A DNA stretch of 64,000 bases from Acinetobacter sp. ANC 4805 (GTDB lineage Bacteria; Pseudomonadota; Gammaproteobacteria; Pseudomonadales; Moraxellaceae), in assembly GCF_022549495.1 (NCBI RefSeq), contig NZ_JAKZGD010000003.1, forward strand, positions 1 to 64,000. The letters run 5' to 3'. The position numbers and the translations under genes are program-made. Every line of letters begins with the position of its first letter. Positions within the stretch are counted from its first letter, which is position 1. A model generated the notes under the pieces. It saw only the letters and a program-made list of their open reading frames with translations. It did no database searches and was not told the origin of the DNA. Positions 9,048 through 19,041 of the stretch are shown in pieces.

Positions 9048-9497
9048 ATGATTTCATTGCGTTTGTACTATCTTTGGTTTTTTATTGTGTGCCTAATTTC
9101 TAGTCTGGTTGCTGGAGTTATGGCGGCAATTTTACCCAATAGCATTGGTGGTATACTTACTGCAATACCTTATTTGATCGCAATGATTTTTGTTTTATTT
9201 AAATTTCTAAAGCAACAACATCGCGCACCGACGAGTTCAGAGAAAAGAAGATTTAGCCTCGCATTTAGTCTAATTTTTTGGGGCTATAACCTATGTGGTT
9301 TGCTACTGGGTTTGTTTATTTTTGCACGTAAAGATCCCGACGTTTGGCAAAATTTTATCTTATATTTCAAACAACCTGAATTTTTACTGACTGTTTTGGC
9401 GATATGGTTGATGATTGCCACACCGTTATTTTTAATTACGTATTGGTTTTATGGTGCACAAGCACAACGGATGGCGAACAAGATGTTTAAGGTATGA
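9048..9497 (+). CDS. Small inner-membrane protein, 149 aa
   Basis: Four hydrophobic segments are visible (about residues 7-30, 33-52, 72-95 and 112-137) separated by short polar loops with KRR residues, indicating a four-helix inner-membrane protein. Size and layout fit the small Acinetobacter membrane proteins called ABZJ_00895 family, but this is from memory. No catalytic motif is present and the function is unknown. It stands alone between two intergenic regions. Confidence 0.65.
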   Translation: MISLRLYYLWFFIVCLISSLVAGVMAAILPNSIGGILTAIPYLIAMIFVLFKFLKQQHRAPTSSEKRRFSLAFSLIFWGYNLCGLLLGLFIFARKDPDVWQNFILYFKQPEFLLTVLAIWLMIATPLFLITYWFYGAQAQRMANKMFKV

Positions 9498-9569
9498 GTA
9501 AAGTTCACTTGTAATTCACCTGTATTCTGCTAAAACTTTTAATAGAATTCATTTTTGATAGATCAGTCC

Positions 9570-10475
9570 ATGAAAAAAATGACGGTATTGGTGACAGGTG
9601 CAAGTGGGTTTATTGGTTCTCATCTTTTACCTTTTCTATTGAAAAATAATTTTCAAGTGATTGCACTGACACGACAAAAAAATAAAGCTTCATATGATTC
9701 AGATTTAACATGGGTAAATGATTTAGATGAAATTAAAGTCATTGAAATTGACTATGTCATCAATTTGGCTGGTGAAAATATTGGTCAAAAACGCTGGACT
9801 GATCAAAGAAAAAAACAACTGATACAAAGCCGAGTGGCCATGACGGAGAAACTTTATCAGTGGTTACAGCAAAAAAGCATCTTCCCCCAATGTATTATTT
9901 CTGGCTCAGCTATTGGCTATTACGGGATTGATCCTCAAGAAATGTGGACGGCGATCTGTGACGAAAATACACCACCACAAGTCATCTTTATGTCAGAGCT
10001 TTGTCAGGCTTGGGAACAAACAGCACTTAAATTTACTCAACAAAATACTAAAATTATTCGCTTAGGGGTGGTGTTTGGTGATGGCGGAATCTTGCCGCAA
10101 ATGCTGTTCCCCATTCGCTTAAATGCGGTAGGAAAGATCGGTTCAGGACGGCAGCCAATTGTCTGGATTCATATTCAGGATGTACTTAATGCAATTGTTT
10201 TTCTGCTGCAATCGAATAGTAAGCAAAAGGTTTATAATCTGGTTGCGCCTGAACAATTGAGTCAGCAAGAATTTGTACAGGTCGCAGGGCAGATTTTAAA
10301 ACGTAAGCCTTTTATTCCAATGCCGAAATGTGTCTTTGAACTGGCTTTGGGGGAACAATCCCAGTTGATTCTAAATGGTCAGTATGTCAAACCCAAAGCA
10401 TTGCTGGATCAGGGTTTCCAGTTTCAGTATTCCGACCTGAAATCAGCCTTAACTGAAATTCTAGGAAGAGATTAA
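9570..10475 (+). CDS. TIGR01777-type NAD-dependent epimerase-like protein
   Basis: Extended SDR fold with the Rossmann motif TGASGFIGSHLL near the N-terminus, the NLAGENIG motif that marks the TIGR01777 (YfcH) group, a GSAIGYYG active-site strand, and a C-terminal KPKALLDQGFQF tail typical of that group. Substrate is unknown. The ATG at 9570 (301 aa) is preferred over a TTG five codons upstream; no strong ribosome-binding site decides it. Its last 15 bases overlap the 3' end of thiO on the other strand. Confidence 0.85.
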   Translation: MKKMTVLVTGASGFIGSHLLPFLLKNNFQVIALTRQKNKASYDSDLTWVNDLDEIKVIEIDYVINLAGENIGQKRWTDQRKKQLIQSRVAMTEKLYQWLQQKSIFPQCIISGSAIGYYGIDPQEMWTAICDENTPPQVIFMSELCQAWEQTALKFTQQNTKIIRLGVVFGDGGILPQMLFPIRLNAVGKIGSGRQPIVWIHIQDVLNAIVFLLQSNSKQKVYNLVAPEQLSQQEFVQVAGQILKRKPFIPMPKCVFELALGEQSQLILNGQYVKPKALLDQGFQFQYSDLKSALTEILGRD

Positions 10476-11582
10476 ATCGTGTTTTTTTAAGCGTTCTGGA
10501 GAATAGGCCACTGGATCAACAAGGGTTTCTTGTCCCAACATTAACTGACGTAGTAAACGTGCCGAACCAGCACCCATACATAGACCATTACGGAAATGCC
10601 CAAAATTTGCCCATAAGTTGGCTATATCAGGCATTTCACCAATATAAGGAATTCCTTGAGGTGAACTAGGACGTAAACCTGCCCAACGGCTTACGATGGG
10701 GAATTGTTTTAACTCAGGGACCATATCTAAACATGCGCTTAAAATATCTTGCTGTGTTTGCTCATCCACTGCGGTGCTAAAGCCACAATCTGCCATACTC
10801 GAACCACAGACAATATGACCATCCTGACGTGGAATCAGGTACATCACCCGATTCATACACATGGTAGGTAACCAGTTTTCAGGTGTTTTGAACAGCAGCA
10901 TTTGCCCCTGTATGGGCTGTACAGGAATTTGTCGATGTATGTGTTCTTCCCAATATTGACTCCATGCGCCCGAGGTCAGAACAACATGATCAGCATCAAA
11001 AACTTGACCATTTGAAGTTTGTATTCCGTGTACCGTTTTATTTTTAACAATCAGTTGATCAATTGAGCAGTGCTCAAAAAAACGAACGAAAGGATGCTGT
11101 TTAAGATAGCTGATGAGAGATTGTAATAAACGAGGATTACGTACATTCGACAGTTGCGGAAAATGGATGGCTTGTTGAAATTTTTCTGAAATATGCGGAT
11201 TAATTTGTTCAATTTGTTTGCGTTCTAACAAATTGCACTGTTGCATGGGTTCTTGATATTGACTGGCATAATTCAGTCCTATATCAAAGTCTTCCTGATC
11301 GAAAATCAGCATGCCTGTATTGTGGATTTGAAAATCAATCCCCGTGATAGGCAGAAGTTTTTCATTCCACGTTTGATACAGCGATTTACCGTATTGAGCA
11401 AGATGATTAACTTCTGGTGCATAACGCCACGGGTACATCGGGGAAAGAATTCCACCGCCTGCCCATGAGGCAGCCTGACCTGCTTGTTGTTGATCAAAAA
11501 TATCCACAGAGCAACCTTGTTCAGCAAGTTCTAACGCTGACATCAAGCCGCTAATACCCGCACCAATAATGGCAATATGCAT
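10461..11582 (-). CDS. thiO: Glycine oxidase ThiO / FAD-dependent D-amino-acid oxidase
   Basis: FAD-binding DAO-family oxidase of 373 aa. The dinucleotide-binding GAGISG motif is at residues 7-12, followed by SWAGGGILSP, and the C-terminus has the WAGLRPSSPQGIPYIG and GHFRNGLCMGAG motifs of ThiO. ThiO oxidises glycine to iminoglycine for the thiazole ring of thiamine. No other thiamine gene is next to it, so a broader D-amino-acid or glycine oxidase role cannot be excluded. It lies just downstream of hemB, separated by a hairpin. Confidence 0.85.
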   Translation of the reverse strand: MHIAIIGAGISGLMSALELAEQGCSVDIFDQQQAGQAASWAGGGILSPMYPWRYAPEVNHLAQYGKSLYQTWNEKLLPITGIDFQIHNTGMLIFDQEDFDIGLNYASQYQEPMQQCNLLERKQIEQINPHISEKFQQAIHFPQLSNVRNPRLLQSLISYLKQHPFVRFFEHCSIDQLIVKNKTVHGIQTSNGQVFDADHVVLTSGAWSQYWEEHIHRQIPVQPIQGQMLLFKTPENWLPTMCMNRVMYLIPRQDGHIVCGSSMADCGFSTAVDEQTQQDILSACLDMVPELKQFPIVSRWAGLRPSSPQGIPYIGEMPDIANLWANFGHFRNGLCMGAGSARLLRQLMLGQETLVDPVAYSPERLKKHDLISS

Positions 11583-11607
11583 AAAAAATTAAACCAATTT
11601 CAAAATT

Positions 11608-11631
11608 CACCTCTTTGATATTAAAGAGGTG
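11608..11631 (-). terminator. Hairpin between hemB and thiO
   Basis: CACCTCTTT (11608-11616) pairs with AAAGAGGTG (11623-11631) around a six-base loop. On the minus strand it is followed by a short, weak T-rich stretch, so it could terminate hemB partially or act as a spacer hairpin. Confidence 0.5.
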
Positions 11632-11661
11632 AGGAGTGTTTTAGCTCAGCAAGGGAGATTG

Positions 11662-12726
<1,065 letters not shown>

Positions 12727-12846
12727 TCATGCTAGGGAGAGCTTAGCGGCTAAGTTCAATTAAATATCCTCGCTATTGTAGCCCCATAATTTTAGATTTG
12801 TACAAAATAATGGGATGTTTATCGTTCCTTTGGATTTAGACAGCGT

Positions 12847-13344
12847 ATGAATGATGTAAAGAAAAACTGGACAGGCAATATTCAGTTAGGTGCTAAAGCC
12901 GATCATGACGTGGTATTAAAGCAGCTTTGTAAAGCATTTAATTCTTCCCCATTTTTTAAGCATTGTGGCATGAGCATGCGCGTTGTTGATGATCAAATTG
13001 AAGGTTATATCGAGATGCAGCCTGACTTGGTCGGTAATGTAGCCTTCCAAATTTTGCATGGTGGTGTTGCTGCGACATTACTGGATAGTATTGGTGGCGT
13101 GGTTGCAATGGAACAACTTTATCGCCGTGCAACCCCTGAAGATTTACCTGACACGATTAAGAAAGTATCGCGTTTAGCAACTGTAGATATGCGTGTTGAT
13201 TATCTTGCTCCGGGTCGTGGTCAGTTTTTTACTGCGCGTGCGGAAACATTACGCTTAGGACGCAAAGGCTGTACTATGCGTATGACCATGCTCAATGATG
13301 AAGCTAAGCCAATTGCAACCGCAATCGCTTCTTACGCCTTTTAA
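12847..13344 (+). CDS. Hotdog-fold thioesterase family protein
   Basis: PaaI/YigI-like acyl-CoA thioesterase of 165 aa. The hotdog signature ILHGGVAATLLDSIGGVVAM (about residues 62-81) has the HGG motif and the catalytic-position Asp, and the strand RVDYLAPGRGQFFTARAE follows. The acyl substrate is unknown. It is divergent from hemB with a 171-bp shared intergenic region and is followed by its own terminator. Confidence 0.85.
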   Translation: MNDVKKNWTGNIQLGAKADHDVVLKQLCKAFNSSPFFKHCGMSMRVVDDQIEGYIEMQPDLVGNVAFQILHGGVAATLLDSIGGVVAMEQLYRRATPEDLPDTIKKVSRLATVDMRVDYLAPGRGQFFTARAETLRLGRKGCTMRMTMLNDEAKPIATAIASYAF

Positions 13345-13361
13345 GTATAGTGTTTGATATG

Positions 13362-13385
13362 AAGGCGTCTTTTGACGCTTTTTTA
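13362..13385 (+). terminator. Terminator after the thioesterase gene
   Basis: GCGTC (13365-13369) pairs with GACGC (13374-13378) around a TTTT loop and is followed by a six-base T-run. It lies 20 bp after the thioesterase stop codon. Confidence 0.7.
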
Positions 13386-13610
13386 TTGTTTAAAGGAAAG
13401 TGAAGTAAAAATAATTATCAAAATATAAGAATTGAACGCATCAGTTATTTTTTTTATTCTCGTCATATGATTTTTTATCGTTAAAATGCGATTTAAATTT
13501 TTGTTTGTATTTTGATCTTTTGTTTTAACATTCGGTTAAGTTTTCAAAATTAAACTGATCTGCTGATTAAACCAAAAGTTAAAAATCCCTTTAATTTTCA
13601 GGAATAACAT

Positions 13611-14759
13611 ATGACTGACGCCCAAGCTAATCAACAAGATATTGCTGCTGATTCGGCATCAGATGATGCAATGAAAGCAAAACGTAAAAAGTTTTTAGGA
13701 TTTTTCGCACTTATTCTTATCCTTGCAGCAATTTTGTATGCTATTTGGGCGTTGTTCTTTAATCATGCTGTCAGTACCGATAATGCTTATGTTGGTGCGG
13801 AAACGGCACAAATCACCTCAATGGTGAGTGGACAAGTCGCTGAAGTTTTGGTGAAAGATACCCAACAAGTTAAAAAGGGTGATGTTCTCGTTCGTGTAGA
13901 TGAGCGTGATGCCAAAATCCAGTTGGCACAAGCACAAGCTGAGTTGGCAAAAGCGCAACGTCAATACAAGCAAAGCCAAGCGAATAGTAGCTCATTGAAT
14001 TCTCAAGTTGTGGTTCGCAATGATGAAATTAATAGTGCACAAGCACAAGTAAGTAAAGCACAAGCAGATTTTGATAAAGCAAACTTAGAATTAAAGCGTC
14101 GTAATGAACTTGCCGCTTCAGGAGCGATTTCTAAAGAGGAATTGAGCAAAGCGCAAAGTGCAGTATCGACGGCACAAGCAAGCTTAGATTTAGCTCAAGC
14201 GGGTTTAGCCCAAGCAACATCAAGCCGTAAAGCTGCAGAAAGTACACTTGCTGCAAATGAAGCATTGATTCAAGGGGCAAATGAAGCATCAACACCTGAT
14301 GTTTTGGTTGCAAAAGCCCATGTTGAGCAAGCAACGCTTGATTTAGAGCGTACCGTTATTCGTGCGCCTGTTGATGGTGTGGTGACACGCAAGAATATTC
14401 AAATTGGACAACGTGTTGCACCTGGTACTGTGATGATGTCAGTGGTGCCTGTATCTGCGCTCTATGTCGACGCAAACTATAAAGAAAGTCAGCTTGCTAA
14501 AGTGAAAGCAGGGCAGAAAGTAACGCTTCGTTCAGACCTATATGGTGATGATGTGGTTTATCACGGGACAGTTCAGGGCTTCTCTGGTGGGACAGGTGCC
14601 GCATTTGCCTTGATTCCAGCACAGAACGCGACAGGAAACTGGATTAAAGTAGTACAGCGTCTACCTGTACGTATTACGCTTGATCCCAAAGAACTTGCAG
14701 AACATCCATTGCGTGTAGGGTTGTCGATGCAAGCGGACATTGATCTCGCATCGAAGTAA
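13611..14759 (+). CDS. emrA: EmrA-like membrane fusion protein of an efflux pump
   Basis: Periplasmic adaptor of the HlyD/EmrA family, 382 aa. It has a cytoplasmic N-terminus rich in Lys, one membrane anchor (about residues 29-50), the NAYVGAETAQITSMVSGQV lipoyl half-motif, a long Ala/Gln-rich coiled-coil hairpin (about 100-225), the second lipoyl half ERTVIRAPVDGVVTRK and a beta-barrel. It links the inner-membrane EmrB transporter to an outer-membrane channel encoded elsewhere. emrB starts six bases after its stop. A 266-bp leader separates it from the thioesterase gene. Confidence 0.92.
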   Translation: MTDAQANQQDIAADSASDDAMKAKRKKFLGFFALILILAAILYAIWALFFNHAVSTDNAYVGAETAQITSMVSGQVAEVLVKDTQQVKKGDVLVRVDERDAKIQLAQAQAELAKAQRQYKQSQANSSSLNSQVVVRNDEINSAQAQVSKAQADFDKANLELKRRNELAASGAISKEELSKAQSAVSTAQASLDLAQAGLAQATSSRKAAESTLAANEALIQGANEASTPDVLVAKAHVEQATLDLERTVIRAPVDGVVTRKNIQIGQRVAPGTVMMSVVPVSALYVDANYKESQLAKVKAGQKVTLRSDLYGDDVVYHGTVQGFSGGTGAAFALIPAQNATGNWIKVVQRLPVRITLDPKELAEHPLRVGLSMQADIDLASK

Positions 14760-14765
14760 TCAGCC

Positions 14766-16292
14766 ATGAAAACGCAGAATCCTTTTGCAGAACTTAGCGG
14801 TGGGCGGTTAATACTCGCCGCATTTGTCATTGCACTTTCCAACTTTATGGTGGTGCTAGATACCACCATTGCCAACGTTTCAGTCCCCCATATTACAGGG
14901 AACTTAGCTGTTTCTAGTTCACAAGGGACGTGGGTGATTACCTCTTACGCCGTTGCTGAAGCCATCTGTGTTCCACTTACAGGTTGGCTAGCTGGACGTT
15001 TTGGCACAGTCAGAGTTTTTGTCTTTGGGTTAATTGGTTTCACCATCTTTTCATTCCTATGTGGTTTGGCGACCTCACTAGAAATGTTGGTATTTTTCCG
15101 TATTGGACAAGGGCTTTGTGGTGGTCCGTTAATGCCACTGAGCCAAACCTTGTTGATGCGAATTTTCCCACCTGAAAAACATGCGCAGGCAATGGGACTT
15201 TGGGCGATGACAACCGTTATTGGACCGATCTTAGGACCAATTTTAGGCGGACTGATTAGTGATAATCTGTCATGGCATTGGATTTTCTTTATTAATATTC
15301 CTGTTGGAATTTTCTGTGTATTGGCAGCTATCCGCTTGCTGTCTGTAGCAGAAACTAAAACGGAGAAATTACGAATTGATGCAGTTGGTTTAGGTTTGTT
15401 AGTCCTTTGGATTGGTGCTTTACAATTGATGTTAGATCTCGGGCATGAACGAGATTGGTTTAATAGCACCAGCATTATTGTATTGGCGTTGACAGCAGTG
15501 ATTGGTTTTATTGTCTTTATGATTTGGGAACTAACGGAAAAGCATCCTGTGGTTAACCTGTATGTATTCCGACACCGTGGTTTTGCCGTTTCTGTTTCAG
15601 CATTGGCATTTGGCTTCGGTGCATTCTTTGGCAGTATCGTTTTAATTCCGCAATGGTTGCAAATCAATTTGGGTTATACCGCGACATGGGCAGGGTATCT
15701 GACTGCAACCATGGGTTTTGGTAGTTTGACGATGTCGCCAATTGTTGCGAAGTTATCAACCAAATATGACCCAAGAGCATTGGCGAGTTTTGGGCTAGCA
15801 TTGTTGGGTGTGGTTACGGTCATGCGAGCTTTTTGGGTTACAGATGCAGACTTTATGTCGTTAGCATGGCCACAAATCTTGCAAGGTTTTGCTGTGCCGT
15901 TTTTCTTTATTCCACTGTCGAATATTGCAATGGGTTCTGTCTTAGCTCAAGAAATGGCTTCTGCCGCAGGTCTAATGAACTTTTTACGCACTATGGCAGG
16001 GGCGATTGGTGCTTCAATTGCAGTAACGATTTGGGATGACCATACCAAAGTAGCACGTAGCGAGATGGTGAACAATTTGCATCCACAAGAAGTGCAAAAT
16101 ACATTACTTCAAAATGGTTTTTCACCTGATGCAACACTCGCCACGATTGCAAATTTAGTTGATAAAGAGGCGATTACTATGTCAGCAAATCATGTGTTTA
16201 CGCTTCTGGCAATTGTATTTATTTTTGCGAGTGCTTTAATTTGGATGAGTCCAAAACCGAAACCGATTATAGGTGGACCTGCACCACATTGA
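14766..16292 (+). CDS. emrB: EmrB-like DHA2 family MFS multidrug transporter
   Basis: Proton-driven exporter of the 14-helix DHA2 family, 508 aa. Visible are the motif-C-like helix VVLDTTIANVSVPHI (about residues 22-36), the loop WLAGRFGTVR (motif A), RIGQGLCGGPLMPLSQTL and the GPILGPILGG motif of DHA2 pumps. With EmrA it exports hydrophobic toxic compounds. A strong terminator follows, so emrAB is a two-gene operon. No regulator gene lies beside it. Confidence 0.93.
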   Translation: MKTQNPFAELSGGRLILAAFVIALSNFMVVLDTTIANVSVPHITGNLAVSSSQGTWVITSYAVAEAICVPLTGWLAGRFGTVRVFVFGLIGFTIFSFLCGLATSLEMLVFFRIGQGLCGGPLMPLSQTLLMRIFPPEKHAQAMGLWAMTTVIGPILGPILGGLISDNLSWHWIFFINIPVGIFCVLAAIRLLSVAETKTEKLRIDAVGLGLLVLWIGALQLMLDLGHERDWFNSTSIIVLALTAVIGFIVFMIWELTEKHPVVNLYVFRHRGFAVSVSALAFGFGAFFGSIVLIPQWLQINLGYTATWAGYLTATMGFGSLTMSPIVAKLSTKYDPRALASFGLALLGVVTVMRAFWVTDADFMSLAWPQILQGFAVPFFFIPLSNIAMGSVLAQEMASAAGLMNFLRTMAGAIGASIAVTIWDDHTKVARSEMVNNLHPQEVQNTLLQNGFSPDATLATIANLVDKEAITMSANHVFTLLAIVFIFASALIWMSPKPKPIIGGPAPH

Positions 16293-16324
16293 TTTAAACG
16301 AAAAGATCGTTATTTCTATTCTAA

Positions 16325-16354
16325 AAACTCGGATTGATTCATCCGAGTTTTTTA
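16325..16354 (+). terminator. emrAB terminator
   Basis: AAACTCGGAT (16325-16334) pairs perfectly with ATCCGAGTTT (16341-16350), followed by T residues. It marks the end of the conserved chromosomal segment before the island. Confidence 0.9.
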
Positions 16355-16374
16355 TTTAAATTTAGTTTGAATGT

Positions 16375-16641
16375 TTATTTCGTCTTTTGTTTTTTACTAT
16401 CTGGCTCATTGATATGTTCCCAAAGTTTTAGCTGTAAATCTTCTTCATATCTCGATATTTTTTGATTTAAATATTTCATTGTAGATTTATGCTCATTTAA
16501 GCCTTTACCGTAAAATGATCCAATTGCTTTCTGAGTTTTTGTTTGTAAGTGCAATAGATTTAATTCCTTATACGCTTTTTGTTTTATGTCCAGTAGTTCA
16601 CAAGCTGTTTTAAATTGAATACGGATTGGTTTGATAGTCAT
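16375..16641 (-). CDS. Hypothetical island protein, 88 aa
   Basis: Small basic protein rich in Lys and Gln, largely helical by composition, with no recognised motif. It lies downstream of the 295-codon island gene on the same strand. Its AGGTG ribosome-binding sequence is contained in one arm of a perfect 9-bp stem just before the start codon, which could limit its translation. It may be a stand-alone gene or a remnant; the family is unknown to me. Confidence 0.5.
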   Translation of the reverse strand: MTIKPIRIQFKTACELLDIKQKAYKELNLLHLQTKTQKAIGSFYGKGLNEHKSTMKYLNQKISRYEEDLQLKLWEHINEPDSKKQKTK

Positions 16642-16645
16642 TTAT

Positions 16646-16676
16646 GCACCTACATGACAAAATATTGTGTAGGTGC
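16646..16676 (-). promoter_or_regulatory. Hairpin overlapping the ribosome-binding site of the 88-aa gene
   Basis: On the minus strand GCACCTACA (16676-16668) pairs with TGTAGGTGC (16654-16646) around a 13-base loop. The second arm contains the AGGTG preceding the ATG at 16641, so folding would hide the ribosome-binding site. No T-run follows, which argues against a terminator. Confidence 0.5.
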
Positions 16677-16731
16677 AGTATGTTTTTTAATAATTATTAG
16701 AGTTGTGAAAACGAATTTAGATTACTTTTCA

Positions 16732-17613
16732 CTACTTTTTATCTGCTAGATAAAACATGTATGCAGATTCATTACTTTTTGAATCTAAAAGTTTTTTTGT
16801 AAATGGAATAATAGTTTCTCTTAGTTGCTTTCCAGTAAATTGTCCTTGAGGAAATAAAAACTCTGCCAAAGTTTCATATTCGATATGATGATCTGTTAGC
16901 TTCTGCCAAAGCAAAATATCAATCACTTGCAAGGCTCTAAAATTTTTTAATTTTCTTAGATATTCTTTAGGTGGTAGAAGTTTTGGCTTGTGCTTTAGCT
17001 GCTTTCTCAATTGTATTAAATGCTTTTTTACGTCCGCTATAATTGCATCATCGGAAAAATCTAAATTAATACTAATAGCTGGGTATTCATCATAATCATC
17101 CACATTCTCCCTTAATGCATATTTAGCACGAATTTCTCTATCGTCTGTGGCTTCCTTTAGTGGCTGTATATATGGTCTACAATCAAATAAAAATCGCGGA
17201 AATATCTCCATAGGTTTTTTTTTGTTGGGTATTTTCCCTAGTTTTGGATGCTCAACATAAGTCTGCTCTGCAAAGCCCTCAATCAATCTCAAATAAAACT
17301 TTTTGTCATCTTCAATTATTTGCTCAATAGTCCTTGGGGGTGGGGTATATTCAATGCGTTTGCCATCAATAATTTTAAAGCGTTTTATTGTTATAAATTT
17401 CTCATCTTTAAGGTCATCGTCTGTAATAGGAGTAATGTAATCATCCTCAAATATCTGGTTGATTTGCCATGAGATATTTTGTCGTTCTTGGATTTCGTGA
17501 GCTAATTTCACCACACCACAATTTTTATAATATTCGTCATATCTTTTATTATTGAAAAACTCAGGTATTTTCCCCTTATCGCTAATACGCTTCAATTCAT
17601 GCCTCCCAAGCAT
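16732..17613 (-). CDS. Island protein of unknown function, DUF6387-like
   Basis: About 293 aa from the ATG at 17613 (a TTG two codons upstream is possible). The N-terminus (KIPEFFNNKRYDEY, then QERQNISW) and the length resemble the DUF6387 proteins I associate with integrase-flanked islands; this is from memory and not certain. The protein is charged, without signal peptide or membrane segment. It sits between a small unknown gene and the integrase pseudogene. There is no clear ribosome-binding site, so N-terminal damage is possible. Confidence 0.55.
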   Translation of the reverse strand: MLGRHELKRISDKGKIPEFFNNKRYDEYYKNCGVVKLAHEIQERQNISWQINQIFEDDYITPITDDDLKDEKFITIKRFKIIDGKRIEYTPPPRTIEQIIEDDKKFYLRLIEGFAEQTYVEHPKLGKIPNKKKPMEIFPRFLFDCRPYIQPLKEATDDREIRAKYALRENVDDYDEYPAISINLDFSDDAIIADVKKHLIQLRKQLKHKPKLLPPKEYLRKLKNFRALQVIDILLWQKLTDHHIEYETLAEFLFPQGQFTGKQLRETIIPFTKKLLDSKSNESAYMFYLADKK

Positions 17614-17757
17614 ACCCAAAATAATGCTAAGCCAATCCGATTGGGTGTCCGACTTTCGGGAGCTAACCTAGACTTAATAAAATGATTATAAATTATACTG
17701 CGCTATATATCTGCATATTAAGCAATTGAGTACGTCTTCTTGTGTCGTGCTATTGCA

Positions 17758-18757
17758 TCATTCAGCCTTTCTAAACTGAATCACCTTATCATCCGCCAAT
17801 TGCTCTAAATGGTCGGCATACCATTGCATGATATGCTTTCGATCTTGTAGGTACTGGGCTTTGTTATATACGCCTGCCACGCCATCCTTAACATGTGCCA
17901 ATGCTGCTTCAATATGCCGTTCATCAAAGCCCTTGTTATTGAGTAATGCCTGCCTGCATAACCTAAATACCGTAATGCCATAATAAAAACCGCATCTGAT
18001 TTTGGTTTATGGCTATTTGATTTAGCGACAAATAAATATTCAGATTGACCACTCAAGGGCTTTAATTGATGGAGTAACTGCACCGCTTGGGTAGATAAGT
18101 GAATGATATGTTCACGGCGTTTTTTCATGCGCTGTTCGGGGATATTCCACAAGGCATTTTCTAAGTCGAACTCTGCCCATGTTGCTTCCCTCAATTCACT
18201 GGGACGACAAAACAACATTGCCAAAAGTTTTAAACCTATTCGACTGTCAGGTGTTGGGTAGTTATCAATGGCTCTTAATAATTGTGGTAATTCTTTTTCG
18301 TCCACATGTGCCATATTTTCCTTTTTGCCTTGCTCAAGGAATTTATGCAGCCCCTCCGATGGATTGTATTCAATCCGTCCTGTGACTTTGGCGTAGTCAT
18401 AAATATCACGACACATAGAACAGATGCGGTTCACCTGTTCATAAATCTTGTGTTCTTGCTTAATGCCTTTTAAGTGATTCATCCATTCAATCGGGCGGAT
18501 AGTGGTGTATAGGCGTTTACCAAAGATCGGGAATATATGTTTTTCCAGTGCGCCTTTATTTCAGGTCATGGTATCAGCCACCCATCTATTTTGTTTAGTA
18601 TCTAACCATTCCCGTGCCAAGACTTATTGTCATCAGGTTTGACACGAAAATATAAACCGTTGCCGTCTAGCTCTCGATACTCTTTAGATTCAGGCTCAAA
18701 GCTCGCTAGTATCATGTCAGATAAAGGACGCCGTTCAATCTCTGTTGTTCTTTTCAT
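17758..18757 (-). pseudogene. P4-type tyrosine integrase, multiply damaged
   Basis: The remains align segment by segment with the intact integrase at 21657-22901. It starts at 18757 (MKRTTEIERRPLSDMIL, then FEPESKEYRELDG) and reads to DDNKSW, where roughly 80 codons are missing. The frame resumes at REWLDTKQNRW and meets an in-frame TGA after ADTMT. It continues through GALEKHIFPIFG to the arginine box RPSELREATW and ends at ALRYLGY, where a deletion removes the HxxR box and shifts the frame. The C-terminus (QALLNNKGFDERHIEAALAH to FRKAE) is in the shifted frame. Recombinase activity must be lost. Confidence 0.88.
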
Positions 18758-18840
18758 TTCGTTGTATCCCTACGGTTTCGATTTTTCTTTAGGGATACAC
18801 GCTAAGCAATACTATACAAAGTTATATTCAGTTATCTACA

Positions 18841-18945
18841 GGTAAGAAAAAAGGCTTAAACCATTACAGTTTAAGCCTTTAGGTCTTATATATTCCCATG
18901 TTTGGGCATATAAATTTAATATCTTGGTGATGGCGTCAATAGAAC
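18841..18945. repeat. Copy 1 of the ~100-bp ssrA-proximal island end
   Basis: Contains a terminator hairpin followed by CATGTTTGGGCATATAAATTTAA and a degenerate tmRNA 3' end (TTGGTGATGGCG). The same order and much of the sequence recur at 22995-23100 directly at the real ssrA 3' end. It lies just upstream of the integrase pseudogene start, as copy 2 lies upstream of the intact integrase. Confidence 0.7.
18846..18879 (-). terminator. Terminator in island-end copy 1
   Basis: AAGGCTTAAAC (18851-18861) pairs perfectly with GTTTAAGCCTT (18869-18879); a T-run follows on the minus strand. Equivalent in position and sequence type to the terminator next to ssrA. Confidence 0.8.
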
Positions 18946-19041
18946 TTGATCAATAAGATTTTGTTTTATATTGATTTAATTTTAAGTCGAAAATTAACCA
19001 TACAAAATGCCATACAAAATAGGCAAGTTTATCTCCATTTC

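Larger units (their letters stand above)
16355..18934. mobile_element. Remnant of an older ssrA-type integrative element
   Basis: This segment holds two unknown genes and a damaged P4-type integrase gene whose start faces a degenerate copy of the ssrA 3' end (about 18930-18945). Gene content, AT-richness and the pseudogene suggest the decayed distal member of two tandem islands. The distal attachment site was not found, so the left border is only bounded by the emrB terminator. Confidence 0.6.

Noticed and set aside
10461..11661. TPP riboswitch near thiO
   Set aside because: The region before thiO is short and holds only a simple hairpin; no conserved CUGAGA-type core is visible.
14945..15667. 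240-codon open frame opposite emrB
   Set aside because: It lies wholly antisense to a clearly real 14-helix transporter gene, and its peptide is low in hydrophobic order and rich in Lys/Asn/Pro as a reverse-frame shadow.
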